From positions 4,412,501 through 4,476,500 of the forward strand of contig NZ_JAZIFY010000001.1 in assembly GCF_036634195.1 (NCBI RefSeq): 64,000 nt of DNA, given 5' to 3'. Positions within the stretch are counted from its first letter, which is position 1; every line of letters begins with the position of its first letter. The notes beneath the pieces were generated by a model. It was not told the DNA's origin. It made no database searches and saw only the letters and a program-made list of their open reading frames with translations. The position numbers and the translations under genes were made by a program. The stretch is from Streptomyces sp. P9-A4 (GTDB taxonomy: Bacteria; Actinomycetota; Actinomycetes; Streptomycetales; Streptomycetaceae). Shown piece after piece: positions 28,241-38,866 of this stretch.

Positions 28241-29467
28241 CTAGGCGCGGGGAACGATCCGGCCCCGGACCTCGCCCAGCGCCACCCGCGTGCCGTCCGG
28301 GCCCGGAGCCCAGGCCGTCAGGACGACCTCGTCGCCGTCCTCCAGGAACGTCCGCTTGCCACCGGCCAGTTCGAGGGCGTCCCGGCCGTTCCAGGTGAGT
28401 TCCAGCAGCGAACCGCGCTGGTCCACCTCGGGGCCGGACACCGTCCCGGAGCCGTAGAGGTCACCCGTGCGCAGCGAGGCGCCGTTCACCGTCATGTGCG
28501 CGAGCTGCTGCGCGGCCGTCCAGTACATGGTGGAGAACGGCGGCTCCGCCACCACCTCGCCGTTGATCTCCACCGTGATCCGCAGGTCGAAGCCGCCCGG
28601 CTCCTCCTCGGCCGCGTCGTCCAGGTAAGGAAGCAGCGGGAAGTCCCGCGCGGGCGGCGCGGTCCTGGCGGCGTCCAGCGCCTCCAGGGGCGTCACCCAC
28701 GCCGACACCGAGGTCTGGAACGACTTCCCGAGGAACGGGCCGAGCGGCACGTACTCCCAGGCCTGCACATCGCGCGCCGACCAGTCGTTGAGCAGCGTCA
28801 GACCGAAGACGTGCTCCCGGAAGTCCGCCAGGGGCACGGGCGCGCCCAGCTCCGACGGGGTGCCGACCAGGAAGCCGACCTCCGCCTCGATGTCCAGCTT
28901 GACCGAGGGGCCGAAGACCGGGGCGGCGTCGGCGGGCGCCTTGCGCTGCCCGGAGGGCCGTACGACATCGGTGCCGGAGACCACGACGGTGCCCGCACGC
29001 CCGTGGTAACCGATCGGCAGGTGCTTCCAGTTGGGGGTGAGCGCGTCGCCGTCGGGACGGAAGATCTTGCCCACGTTCGTCGCGTGGTGCTCGCTCGCGT
29101 AGAAGTCGACGTAGTCCGCGACCTCGTACGGCAGGTGCAGCGTCACCGCGTCCAGCGGGTGCAGCAGCGGCTCGATGTCCGCGCGGTGCGCCGGCACCGT
29201 CACCCAGGCCGTGAGCGCCCTGCGCACATCGCGCCAGGCGGTCCGCCCGGCCGCGAGCAGCGGGTTGAGGCTCGGCCGGTCGAGCAGCGCCGCGTACGGG
29301 GAGCCGAGCGCGTGCGCCGCGGCACCCGCGTCCAGCACGTGCCCGCCGATCCGGACGCCGAGCCGGCGCCGGCCGGGCTCGTCGGCGGTGGAGAAGACGC
29401 CGTACGGGAGGTTGTGCGGGCCGAAGGGATCGCCCTCGGCCAGGTCGAGCGGGCTGTGCTCGGACAT
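28241..29467 (-). CDS. fahA: Fumarylacetoacetase
   Basis: A 408-aa enzyme of the FAH family, normal length, that splits fumarylacetoacetate to fumarate and acetoacetate at the end of tyrosine/homogentisate breakdown. An N-terminal FAH domain (to ~115) precedes the catalytic part with YVDFYASEHHATNVG (metal Asp), GYHGRAGTVVVSG, DIEAEVGFLVG (two metal Glu) and LLNDWSARDVQAWEY (metal Asp). The start ATG 29467 follows GAGGCAAGCACCG. It stands alone: no homogentisate dioxygenase is nearby. Confidence 0.9.
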   Translation of the reverse strand: MSEHSPLDLAEGDPFGPHNLPYGVFSTADEPGRRRLGVRIGGHVLDAGAAAHALGSPYAALLDRPSLNPLLAAGRTAWRDVRRALTAWVTVPAHRADIEPLLHPLDAVTLHLPYEVADYVDFYASEHHATNVGKIFRPDGDALTPNWKHLPIGYHGRAGTVVVSGTDVVRPSGQRKAPADAAPVFGPSVKLDIEAEVGFLVGTPSELGAPVPLADFREHVFGLTLLNDWSARDVQAWEYVPLGPFLGKSFQTSVSAWVTPLEALDAARTAPPARDFPLLPYLDDAAEEEPGGFDLRITVEINGEVVAEPPFSTMYWTAAQQLAHMTVNGASLRTGDLYGSGTVSGPEVDQRGSLLELTWNGRDALELAGGKRTFLEDGDEVVLTAWAPGPDGTRVALGEVRGRIVPRA

Positions 29468-29757
29468 CGGTGCTTGCCTCGCTTTCCACGGGTGTGGGGG
29501 ACACGTTACGGGGCGGGCCATCGGACGCGGATGACATGGATCACACAGAAAGTGCGGCCTCCGTGGGCAACTGTCCGACTTGAGCGGATATTCGGTCCCG
29601 GTAGGCGTCGGACCCCGCCCCGAGCTGGGAAAACAGGCCTCCCGCAAGGGTGTTCCCCGCCATACGATCACGGAGGCGTCGCGCCGCGTGAAGCAACCGC
29701 GAGTGCGCGCCCCGCATTGCTCTCACCCCTCCCTGACCAGGAAAAAGGTCCCGCACT
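29468..29757. other. Divergent promoter region
   Basis: This 290-bp stretch separates fahA from the sortase-anchored protein. No gene is apparent. TACGAT near 29663 fits a -10 for the rightward gene, and GAAAAAGG at 29741-29748 is its ribosome-binding site. Nothing else stands out. Confidence 0.4.
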
Positions 29758-31086
29758 GTGAAGATTCGCCGCATTCTCGCGACCGCCGTGGCCGCCGCTG
29801 TGACCACCCCGGTCGTATTCCTCTCGGCCGCCCCCGCGTTCGCGGCCGGCCCGGCCGTGCCCGGCCACACCCAGGGCACCACGCAGGACGACCCCGACGG
29901 CGACGACTTCGCCGAGTACGAGAAGCTGGTCGCCGCCGTCGAGAAGGCGGAGGCGAAGCTCAAGGCGCTGAAGGCCGACCGCAAGGCCGCCGTGAAGGAC
30001 CTTGAGGACGACGACATCGACCCGGCTCTGAAGACCGAGCTGGCCGCCGCGAAGGAGGCCGTGAAGGCCGCCAAGGCCGCGAAGACCGCCGCCGACGAGA
30101 CGCTCGCCGCGGCCGAGCAGGCCGTGAAGGACCTGCCCGCCGACGCCACCGATGAGCAGAAGGCGGCGGCCGACGCCGCCGTCACCACCGCGAAGGCGGG
30201 GGTCGAGGAGGCCGTCGCCGGCACGGCCGCCGCCGAACTCCGCGAGAAGAACGCCGTCACCGCCTGCGACGACGCGAGGGTCGCGCTGGCCCGGAAGGTC
30301 AGCCAGCTCGACAAGGCCATCGAGACGGCCGAGAAGGAACTCGCCGACGCCGAAGCCGCCCTGGAGGAGTTCGAGCAGGGCGGCCCCGACGAGTGCCCCG
30401 AGGACGACGCCGTCAAGGTCTCCATGACCGGGCCCAAGTCGGTCACCGCCGGTACCACCGCGCTCTTCTCCCTGCGCGTCAGCAACACCACCGACCACAC
30501 CCTCAAGGCCGTCCAGGCCTACGCCGCCGCCCTGAACATCACGGGCCCCGACGGCGAGACCGACGAGGAGGAGGGGGAGTTCTTCGACGACCTCCTCACC
30601 TTCGAGTGGTCCTCCGCCTCCCACCCGGCGTGGACGAAGCTCTCCGCCGAGACCGAGGACGCCATCACCATCGGTGAGCTGGCCAAGGGTGGCAAGGCCG
30701 ACGTGAAGCTGCGCCTCACCGTCGACGCCGAGACCCCGGCCGGCAAGGGCGTCGCCTTCGCCGTCGGCGCGTACGAGAAGAACGACGGCTCCTGCGGCAG
30801 CAGCGAGGACTACGCGACCGTCGAGTTCGACATCCTCGCGGCCAAGGGCACCAAGCCCACCCCGAAGCCGTCCCCGTCGACCACCACCCCGGCGCCCACC
30901 GGTACCGGTGGCAACACCAACACCACCGGCCAGGGCGGCAGCTCGAACACCCCGGTGAACGGCGCCCTCGCCGCCACCGGTGCGAACGACACCCTCCCGC
31001 TCGGCTTCGCCGCCGCCGCGGCCGTCGCCCTCGGCGCCGGCGCGCTGGTCGTCGCCCGCCGCCGCAAGGCCGGCGCCGGCGCGTAA
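29758..31086 (+). CDS. Cell-wall-anchored LAXTG surface protein with coiled coil
   Basis: A 442-aa secreted protein (GTG 29758). A signal peptide ends near residue 31 (AAPAFAAG). Residues ~45-210 are an Ala/Lys/Glu-rich heptad region likely to form a long coiled coil. A beta-rich domain (~215-365; KVSMTGPKSVTAGTTALFSL, NDGSCGSSEDYATVEFDI) and a Pro/Thr/Gly linker follow. The C-terminus is a sorting signal: LAATG, hydrophobic helix, then ARRRKAGAGA. LAXTG is the motif of class E sortases in Streptomyces. It is probably a surface structural or adhesive protein; function unknown. Confidence 0.8.
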   Translation: MKIRRILATAVAAAVTTPVVFLSAAPAFAAGPAVPGHTQGTTQDDPDGDDFAEYEKLVAAVEKAEAKLKALKADRKAAVKDLEDDDIDPALKTELAAAKEAVKAAKAAKTAADETLAAAEQAVKDLPADATDEQKAAADAAVTTAKAGVEEAVAGTAAAELREKNAVTACDDARVALARKVSQLDKAIETAEKELADAEAALEEFEQGGPDECPEDDAVKVSMTGPKSVTAGTTALFSLRVSNTTDHTLKAVQAYAAALNITGPDGETDEEEGEFFDDLLTFEWSSASHPAWTKLSAETEDAITIGELAKGGKADVKLRLTVDAETPAGKGVAFAVGAYEKNDGSCGSSEDYATVEFDILAAKGTKPTPKPSPSTTTPAPTGTGGNTNTTGQGGSSNTPVNGALAATGANDTLPLGFAAAAAVALGAGALVVARRRKAGAGA

Positions 31087-31094
31087 CCCGGCCC

Positions 31095-31140
31095 CGGATC
31101 CCCCGTACGAGCGAGTTCAGCCCGCCGTACGGGGGATCCG
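31095..31140. terminator. 15-bp hairpin overlapping the 3' end of the hydrolase gene
   Basis: Bases 31095-31109 pair perfectly with 31126-31140 around a 16-nt loop. The right arm encodes the last residues of the minus-strand hydrolase and the loop contains its stop codon (31117), while the left arm lies 8 bp after the LAXTG gene. It can terminate the plus-strand transcript; on the minus strand it folds across the coding end. Confidence 0.8.
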
Positions 31141-33114
31141 CTTCTCCCACGTCCGGTGGAAGACGACCTCGCCGCCCTCCTTGCACACCACCTCGTTCGT
31201 GGTGAGGAACTCGTCCGCGTCGCAGGAGATCTCCGAGCGGGTGTCCACGGTGACGTCCCAGGCCAGCTCCGGCCGGTGCAGCCGGACCGACCACTCCGAG
31301 CGGGTCCGGGCGGACAGCGGGCCGCTCTCGTCGATCGTGTACGTCTCCACCGCGTCCTCGGTGAACTCCAGGCCGTCCGGGTACACCCGCGTACCGCCGT
31401 ACTTCGGGTCGACCTCCAGGGTCCATTCGCCCTTCGCCACGTCCCTGACCACCAGCCGCTCCGGACGCGGCTCCTCCAGGGTGCGCGGGTAGACCACGCC
31501 GAGCGGCTCGGACTGCTCCGGCTCCTCCCACGTCACGGAGTCCCGCGTGGGACGGCGTACGGGCAGGGTCAGGGAGGAGCCCGCCGGGTCGAGCGTGAAG
31601 CCCGCCGCGTCCGGCTGCGGCCAGATCCACGGCCAGTACGTGGAGGAGACCGCGAGCCGCACCCGGTGGCCGGGCGCGAAGGCGTGCCCGATGCCGTTCA
31701 GCTCGAACTCGAAGCTCTCCGTCTCGCCGATCTGCGCCTCCACGGCCCGGTCACGGCCGTACCGGGCGGAGAAGTTCAGCGCGCCCCGGGTGACCAGGGT
31801 GGAGGAACCGTCCGGGGCGATGTCGCAGAGCCGGGCGATGACCTGCCCGGTGGGCGCGGCCGTGCGCAGCGAGAGGCTGACCGACGGACGGCCCAGGATC
31901 TCGACCGGACCGCCGTCCTCCGGCACGGGGAAATCGAAGCAGGCCGAGTGGGCGTCCTCGTCGCGCTGGTCGGGCGGCAGGTCGGCGTCGTTGCCGAAGG
32001 GGAAGAAGCGCCCGGCGTCGAGCCCGGTCTGCTGCGGCGAGTCGACGACCACGGGCGCGCCCTGGAAGGCGTACGTGACGGGGGTGACGTTCGGGGAGGG
32101 CCAGGAGGGGTCGGTGACCCAGCGGCCCGGCAGCTCCTCGTAGACGGTCGCGGGCAGGTGCGAGTCGCTGATCCAGGAGCGGAGCAGCGGTTCGGCCATC
32201 ACGTCGTTGTCGGCGCCCTTGAGGTGGTGGTCCCACCAGCGCAGGGTCTCCTGGAGGAATCCGATGGCGGGCCCCGGCGGCAGACCGCGGTCCGGGTACT
32301 GGTGGGACCAGGGTCCGATGATGCCGCGCACCCGGTCCTGGGGGAGGTGGTGGGCGAGCCGCAGGACGGTGTCCCGGTAGGGGTCGTGCCAGCCGCCCAC
32401 GGCGAGGACCGCGGCCCGGATCGCGCCGTAGTCCTCGCAGACGCTGCCGTGCTTCCAGTAGGCGTCGCGGGTCTGGTGGGAGAGCCAGGTGTGGATGAGC
32501 GGCTCCACGGCCGCCAGGCGCTTCAGCCAGCGCTCGCGCCACTCCTCTCCCACGTACTCCGGGTCCGGGGGCCGGCAGACGAAGGCGAGCATGGTGGCGG
32601 CCCAGGCGTGCATGTCGACGGCGAGGACGGAGCCGCCCATGTAGTGGACGTCGTTGTCGTAGCGGTCGTCGGTGGAGCAGACGGTGACGATCGCCTTGAG
32701 CGGTTCGGGGGCCAGGGCGGCGATCTGGAGGGAGTTGAAGCCGCCCCAGGAGATGCCGAACATGCCGACCTTGCCGGTGCACCAGGGCTGTTCGGCGAGC
32801 CAGTTCACGACGGCGACGCCGTCGGCCAGCTCGACCGGGTCGTACTCGTCGCCGGGCAGGCCCTCGCTGTTGCCGTGGCCGCGGACGTCGACCCGTACGG
32901 AGGCGTAGCCGTGGCCCGCGTACCAGGGGTGGCGCTGCCGGTCGCGGGGCGCGGTCCAGTCGGTGAGGCGGTACGGCAGGTACTCCAGGAGGGCCGGTAC
33001 GGGCTCGTCGGTGAGCGGCCGCCACACGCGCGCGTACAGCTCGGTCCCGTCCGGGAGCGGGATGAGGACGTCGTCGTGGCGGGTCTCGTACGGGAAGTCG
33101 GTACGGATCTTCAT
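31117..33114 (-). CDS. CocE/NonD (X-Pro dipeptidyl-peptidase S15) family hydrolase
   Basis: A 665-aa alpha/beta hydrolase. The N-terminal catalytic domain has RVDVRGHGNSEG, the nucleophile in MFGISWGGFNS (Ser ~122), a likely Asp in VGGWHDPYRDT (~265) and His in IGPWSHQYPD (~290). The C-terminal jelly-roll (~370-600) is typical of S15/CocE enzymes. No signal peptide is seen. The start lies 9 bp after the POT transporter stop with GGGAG between, so the two form an operon. An intracellular peptidase or acyl-hydrolase acting on imported peptides is likely; the substrate is unknown. Confidence 0.85.
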   Translation of the reverse strand: MKIRTDFPYETRHDDVLIPLPDGTELYARVWRPLTDEPVPALLEYLPYRLTDWTAPRDRQRHPWYAGHGYASVRVDVRGHGNSEGLPGDEYDPVELADGVAVVNWLAEQPWCTGKVGMFGISWGGFNSLQIAALAPEPLKAIVTVCSTDDRYDNDVHYMGGSVLAVDMHAWAATMLAFVCRPPDPEYVGEEWRERWLKRLAAVEPLIHTWLSHQTRDAYWKHGSVCEDYGAIRAAVLAVGGWHDPYRDTVLRLAHHLPQDRVRGIIGPWSHQYPDRGLPPGPAIGFLQETLRWWDHHLKGADNDVMAEPLLRSWISDSHLPATVYEELPGRWVTDPSWPSPNVTPVTYAFQGAPVVVDSPQQTGLDAGRFFPFGNDADLPPDQRDEDAHSACFDFPVPEDGGPVEILGRPSVSLSLRTAAPTGQVIARLCDIAPDGSSTLVTRGALNFSARYGRDRAVEAQIGETESFEFELNGIGHAFAPGHRVRLAVSSTYWPWIWPQPDAAGFTLDPAGSSLTLPVRRPTRDSVTWEEPEQSEPLGVVYPRTLEEPRPERLVVRDVAKGEWTLEVDPKYGGTRVYPDGLEFTEDAVETYTIDESGPLSARTRSEWSVRLHRPELAWDVTVDTRSEISCDADEFLTTNEVVCKEGGEVVFHRTWEKRIPRTAG

Positions 33115-33123
33115 CTCGGCTCC

Positions 33124-34629
33124 CTAGTGGACGGGGTACATGGTGCGGCGCAGCCACGGCGCCAGGGCGATCACGGCGAGGCCGACGGCGACGGCCACGG
33201 CGCCGTTCACGCCGAAGTAGACGGGCTTGGAGACTTCGTCGTAGAGCTTCACGGTCTGCGCCTGGATGCCGTTGGCGAGCGCCAGGGAGAGGAACCAGAG
33301 CGACATCGTCTGGCTGGAGAAGGCCTTCGGGGCGAGCTTGCTGGTCGCGGACATCCCGGAGGTCTCCAGGAGGACGTCGCCGAGGCCGAGCAGCAGGTAC
33401 GAGCCCACGATCCACCAGGCGGCCATCTGGTAGGTGTCGTCGGCGTGGCCGGAGGTCGGCAGGACCATCAGGAGGAACGACAGACCGCCGAGGATCACAC
33501 CGAAGGCGATCTTGTTGGAGGCGTGCGGCTGCCGGGGCCCCATCCGGGCCCAGACGGCGGCCACCACGGGCGCCAGGGCCACTTCGAAGGCACCGAGGGC
33601 GGAGGCGTACCAGCCGGCCGGGAAGTCGAAGCCGAGGATGGTCGTACGGGCGTTGGTGGAGGCCAGCAGGATCATCGTCGAGTACGCCTGGAAGAGGATG
33701 AAGTTGAAGACGACCGAGGCCAGGAACAGCACGATGTACGGCTTGAGGCGCCCGCGCTCCTCGGCGGTGACCCGGGGGCTGGTGAACATCACCCAGAAGT
33801 AGACGACCGGGGCGATCACCGAGATCACCGTCAGCACGTCCACGAAGCGGCCCATGGTCAGCCAGCCCGCGAGCGCCAGGGCCGTGGCGAGGACGGCCAC
33901 GACGACCGCGCCGATGGCCATCAGCCGGACCGCCCGCCGCATGGCCTCGGGGGCGAGCGCGAATTCGGCGGAGTGCTTGCGCCCGGCCAGGTGACGCCGG
34001 CCGGCGACGTACTGGATCAGGCCGAGGGTCATGCCGAGCGCGGCGGCGGAGAAGCCCCAGTGGTAGCCCTTGTGGTCGGCGAGCCAGCCGGTGATCAGCG
34101 GGCCGGCGAACGCGCCGATGTTGATCGCCATGTAGTAGAGCGCGAAACCGGCGTCCCGGCGCTCGTCGTCCGTGCGGTACAGCTTGCCGACCATGGTCGC
34201 CACGTTCGGCTTGAGCAGTCCGGTGCCCGCGCTGATCAGGCCGAGGCCCACCCAGGTCATGGCGGCGGCCGGCACCGCCATGGCGTAATGGCCGCAGGCG
34301 ATCAGGATGCCGCCCCAGAGGACCGCGCGGTACGAGCCGAGGATGCGGTCGGCGAGCCAGCCGCCCGCCACCGAGACCAGGTAGACGAGCGTGCCGTAGG
34401 CGGCGGAGACCGAGGCGGCGGTGCCGGCCGCCATGCCGAGTCCGCCGTCGGCCACGGTGGCCGCGAAGTACAGGACGAGGATGGCCTGCATGCCCAGGAA
34501 CGAGAACCGCTCCCAGACCTCCAGGCCGGAGAGGGTGAGCAGACCCCGTGGTTGTCCGAGGAAGGCGTGGTCGTCCTCGGGGGGAGGCTGCTCGCCGTTC
34601 GTGTCGGTGTCGATCATTGTTCGGGACAA
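33124..34629 (-). CDS. POT/PTR2 family proton-coupled oligopeptide transporter
   Basis: A ~500-aa, 12-14 helix transporter that imports di/tripeptides with protons. Family motifs: the proton-coupling ExxERF in LEVWERFSFLGM, GGWLADRILGSYRAVLWGG, and GTGLLKPNVATMVGKLY. TTG 34629 is proposed as start because AGGAG (on the minus strand) lies 8 nt before it; ATG 34617, four codons later, has no ribosome-binding site but would give an almost identical protein. It is co-transcribed with the S15-type hydrolase downstream, suggesting uptake then cleavage of peptides. Confidence 0.88.
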   Translation of the reverse strand: MSRTMIDTDTNGEQPPPEDDHAFLGQPRGLLTLSGLEVWERFSFLGMQAILVLYFAATVADGGLGMAAGTAASVSAAYGTLVYLVSVAGGWLADRILGSYRAVLWGGILIACGHYAMAVPAAAMTWVGLGLISAGTGLLKPNVATMVGKLYRTDDERRDAGFALYYMAINIGAFAGPLITGWLADHKGYHWGFSAAALGMTLGLIQYVAGRRHLAGRKHSAEFALAPEAMRRAVRLMAIGAVVVAVLATALALAGWLTMGRFVDVLTVISVIAPVVYFWVMFTSPRVTAEERGRLKPYIVLFLASVVFNFILFQAYSTMILLASTNARTTILGFDFPAGWYASALGAFEVALAPVVAAVWARMGPRQPHASNKIAFGVILGGLSFLLMVLPTSGHADDTYQMAAWWIVGSYLLLGLGDVLLETSGMSATSKLAPKAFSSQTMSLWFLSLALANGIQAQTVKLYDEVSKPVYFGVNGAVAVAVGLAVIALAPWLRRTMYPVH

Positions 34630-34723
34630 AACGCCTACTCCTGGTCGTATGAGCTGATCACGAACATACCGGGGGCGACGGGAAGGCGCCCACGGTGATC
34701 GAAAGGTGACCGGATACGCTGGC

Positions 34724-34752
34724 TTGAGTGAATCGAGCGACACATCGACAAT
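34724..34752 (+). promoter_or_regulatory. Candidate promoter of the polyprenyl diphosphate synthase gene
   Basis: TTGAGT (34724-34729), 17 bp, then GACAAT (34747-34752) resembles a vegetative -35/-10 pair. A start near 34759 would lie inside the first copy of a 13-bp direct repeat (ATCCGTGTGATCG at 34751, ATCCGTGCGATCG at 34800), which might be an operator. Confidence 0.35.
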
Positions 34753-34844
34753 CCGTGTGATCGCGCACAGTCCGACCAGTCCAACCATCCGCGTGGACGA
34801 TCCGTGCGATCGTCAGCAGGCGTCAGCAGACAGGAGACCCCCTC

Positions 34845-35855
34845 GTGACCGTCGTCGGGCCGTTCGGTCTTAGCGTGCGGGACCAGGCTCTTGAGGCCGA
34901 TGTCCAGACCGGTTTGGCGGCTGCGGAGGCGGGCCTCCTGGACGCCACCAAGAGCGATGTCCCGTTCATCACGGAGGCCGCCCAGCACCTCGTGCTCGCC
35001 GGTGGCAAGCGCTTCCGCCCCCTGCTCGTGATGCTCGCCGCCCAGTTCGGCGACCCCTACGCGCCGGGCGTCGTGCCCTCCGCCGTCGTCGTCGAGCTCA
35101 CCCACCTGGCCACGCTCTACCACGACGACGTCATGGACGAGGCCGACGTGCGCCGCGGCGTCGACAGTGCTAACACGCGCTGGGGCAACTCCATCGCCGT
35201 CCTCACGGGTGACTTCCTCTTCGCCCGCGCCTCGCACACGCTCGCGGACCTCGGCCCCGAGGCCGTACGCATCCAGTCCGAGGCGTTCGAACGGCTCGTG
35301 ACCGGCCAGATCCTGGAGACCGCCGGACCCACGGACGGCCGCGACCCCGTCGACCACTATCTCGACGTCCTCGGCGGCAAGACCGGCTCGCTCGTCGCCG
35401 TCGCCTGCCGCTTCGGCGCCATGATGTCCGGCGCCGACGAGAGCGTCGTCGACACCCTCACCCAGTACGGCGAACGGCTCGGCGTCGCCTTCCAGCTCGC
35501 CGACGACATCCTCGACATCGCCTCCGACTCCCACGAGTCCGGCAAGACCCCCGGCACCGACCTGCGCGAGGGCGTCCCCACCCTGCCCGTACTCCACCTG
35601 AGGGCCGCCGCGCTCGCCCACGGGCGCCCCGAGGACCTGGAACTCGTCGCCCTGATCGACGGCGACCTCAGCGACGACGAGCGCCACGCCGAGGCCCTGC
35701 GCCGGCTGCGCGCCCACCCCGCCCTCGAGCAGGCCCGCCGGGTCACCGTGCGGTACGCGGAGGAGGCGCGCGCGATGCTCGCACCGCTGCCCGACGGCTA
35801 CGCGAAGGCGGCGCTCGCGGAGATGTGCGACGCGGTGGTCCACCGGGCGGGCTAG
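34845..35855 (+). CDS. Long-chain polyprenyl diphosphate synthase (menaquinone side chain)
   Basis: A 336-aa trans-prenyltransferase starting at GTG 34845 after AGGAGA. The first aspartate-rich motif is YHDDVMDEAD (Asp at 94, 95, 98), the second is LADDILD near 223, and the substrate-binding GGKRFRP is at 53-59. Residues before the first motif are small (ATLYH), which fits a long-chain rather than C15/C20 product; in Streptomyces the expected product is nonaprenyl (MK-9). It should feed the menaquinone route completed by menG and the MenJ-like gene at the window start. Product length cannot be proven from sequence. Confidence 0.88.
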   Translation: MTVVGPFGLSVRDQALEADVQTGLAAAEAGLLDATKSDVPFITEAAQHLVLAGGKRFRPLLVMLAAQFGDPYAPGVVPSAVVVELTHLATLYHDDVMDEADVRRGVDSANTRWGNSIAVLTGDFLFARASHTLADLGPEAVRIQSEAFERLVTGQILETAGPTDGRDPVDHYLDVLGGKTGSLVAVACRFGAMMSGADESVVDTLTQYGERLGVAFQLADDILDIASDSHESGKTPGTDLREGVPTLPVLHLRAAALAHGRPEDLELVALIDGDLSDDERHAEALRRLRAHPALEQARRVTVRYAEEARAMLAPLPDGYAKAALAEMCDAVVHRAG

Positions 35856-35971
35856 TTCCTCTCAGGGTCGGGTCATCCCGAAGCAGTACGTGAGGTTGAT
35901 CCCGGGGGCTGACGTTTCCGGGCCTCCGAGTTGGTGAGATGGACCCATCGACAACGGAGGTAGCGGAGACC

Positions 35972-37171
35972 ATGGCAGAGACCCGTAAGGCGAGCCGGTT
36001 CATCGTCCCGGTCGCGGTGGCAGGAGTCGCGGCGGCGACCATCGGACTCGTACCGGCACTGGCGGCGTCCGGAGACCCCGACCTGCCCGAGATCACGGCC
36101 CAGCAGCTCATCGAGAAGATCGCCGCCTCGGACACCCAGACGCTGTCCGGCACGTTCAAGATCTCCACCGACCTGGGGCTGCCGTCCCTCGGCGGGCTGA
36201 CCTCGGGCCTGACCTCGGGTCTCGGCGGCGGCGGCGGTTCCGCCTCGGCCGACCCGTCCGAGAAGCTCACCCAGCTCATCTCGGGCAGCCACACGCTGCG
36301 CGTCGCGGCCGACGGCCCCGACCGCCAGAAGCTCACCCTGATCGACGGCTCCGACGAGTACAGCCTGATCCACAACGGCGACGACGTCTGGGGCTACGAC
36401 AGCAAGTCCAACGAGGCCTTCCACGAGAAGGGCACCGGGGTCGCCGGCGACGGCGCGGAGAAGGGCGAGGAGCTGCCCGGCACGCCCAAGCAGCTCGCGG
36501 ACGAGGTCCTGAAGGCGGCCGGCGACACCACGTCGATCACGGTCGACGGTACGGCGAAGGTGGCGGGCCGGGACGCGTACCAGCTGGTCATCAAGCCGAA
36601 GCAGTCCGGTTCCATGGTCCAGTCGGTGAAGATCGCCGTGGACGCGGCGAACGGCACCCCGCTGAAGTTCACCCTCTCCTCGGTCGAGGGCGGCAAGCCC
36701 GTCGTCGACGCGGGCTTCACGAAGGTCGACTTCGGGAAGCCGGCCGCCTCGGAGTTCACCTTCACGGCGCCGAAGGGCGCGAAGGTGACGGAGGGCGCCG
36801 CGGAGAAGGCCGCGGAGGAGGCAGGCGGGGAGGCCGGGGGCCACGGGAAGCTTCCCGAGGGCTTCGAGGAGGGCTTCCCCGGCTTCGGGAAGGTCTTCGG
36901 CGGCTCCGGTGAGGGCATGAACGTCATCGGCGAGGGCTGGACGACGATCGCGAAGCTCGACACGGGGGCGCCGGCGCCGAAGACGGACGAGGCGCCGAAG
37001 GAGATCCAGGGCTTCCTGGACTCCTTCGGCGACAAGGTCACCGGGAAGTTCGGCTCGGGCACCGTCTTCAAGACGAAGCTGGTGAACGCGCTCCTCACCG
37101 ACGACGGCAGGGTCTACGTCGGCGCGGTGACGCAGGACGCCCTGGTGGACGCGGCGAACGCCGGTAAGTAG
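35972..37171 (+). CDS. LolA-like secreted protein (DUF2092 type)
   Basis: A 399-aa exported protein. ATG 35972 is chosen because GGAGGTAGCGGAGACC precedes it; ATG 35939 in frame lacks a site. An uncleaved or cleaved signal segment lies at ~10-32 (RFIVPVAVAGVAAATIGLVP), followed by a LolA/LppX-like beta fold: TQTLSGTFKISTDLGL, GSHTLRVAADGPDRQKLTLI, DVWGYDSKSNE, and VDGTAKVAGRDAYQLVIKP. A Gly/Glu-rich insert lies at ~285-310. Such proteins are thought to bind lipids or act in envelope quality control; in other Streptomyces a related gene precedes an ABC transporter, which is absent here. Function uncertain. Confidence 0.7.
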   Translation: MAETRKASRFIVPVAVAGVAAATIGLVPALAASGDPDLPEITAQQLIEKIAASDTQTLSGTFKISTDLGLPSLGGLTSGLTSGLGGGGGSASADPSEKLTQLISGSHTLRVAADGPDRQKLTLIDGSDEYSLIHNGDDVWGYDSKSNEAFHEKGTGVAGDGAEKGEELPGTPKQLADEVLKAAGDTTSITVDGTAKVAGRDAYQLVIKPKQSGSMVQSVKIAVDAANGTPLKFTLSSVEGGKPVVDAGFTKVDFGKPAASEFTFTAPKGAKVTEGAAEKAAEEAGGEAGGHGKLPEGFEEGFPGFGKVFGGSGEGMNVIGEGWTTIAKLDTGAPAPKTDEAPKEIQGFLDSFGDKVTGKFGSGTVFKTKLVNALLTDDGRVYVGAVTQDALVDAANAGK

Positions 37172-37237
37172 CGGAGTGGTTGGGACCCCGGGCGGGTCGG
37201 GGGCGATGGTCACCGACCCACCCGGGAGTTCTACGTC

Positions 37238-37255
37238 GGGCCGGCCTTCGAGGGC

Positions 37256-37261
<6 letters not shown>
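37238..37261 (+). terminator. Terminator after the LolA-like gene
   Basis: GGGCCGGCC (37238-37246) and GGCCGGCCC (37253-37261) form a perfect 9-bp stem with a 6-nt loop, 67 bp after the stop. Confidence 0.75.
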
Positions 37262-38794
<1,533 letters not shown>

Positions 38795-38866
38795 TCAGCG
38801 GACGGAGAAGGTCGATGAACTCCCCTGTGGGGGTGGGTGGTTGGGGTGAAAGCTCCGGTCGCACCC

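Noticed and set aside
31156..34698. 1180-aa plus-strand open frame
   Set aside because: It is the antisense of the S15 hydrolase and POT transporter, with no domain and odd Gly/Arg/Val composition, as long antisense frames have in 70+% GC DNA.
34617..34788. POT transporter starting at the far upstream ATG (34788)
   Set aside because: The extra 50 residues are not hydrophobic or conserved in type and cross the likely promoter region; TTG 34629 has the only good ribosome-binding site.
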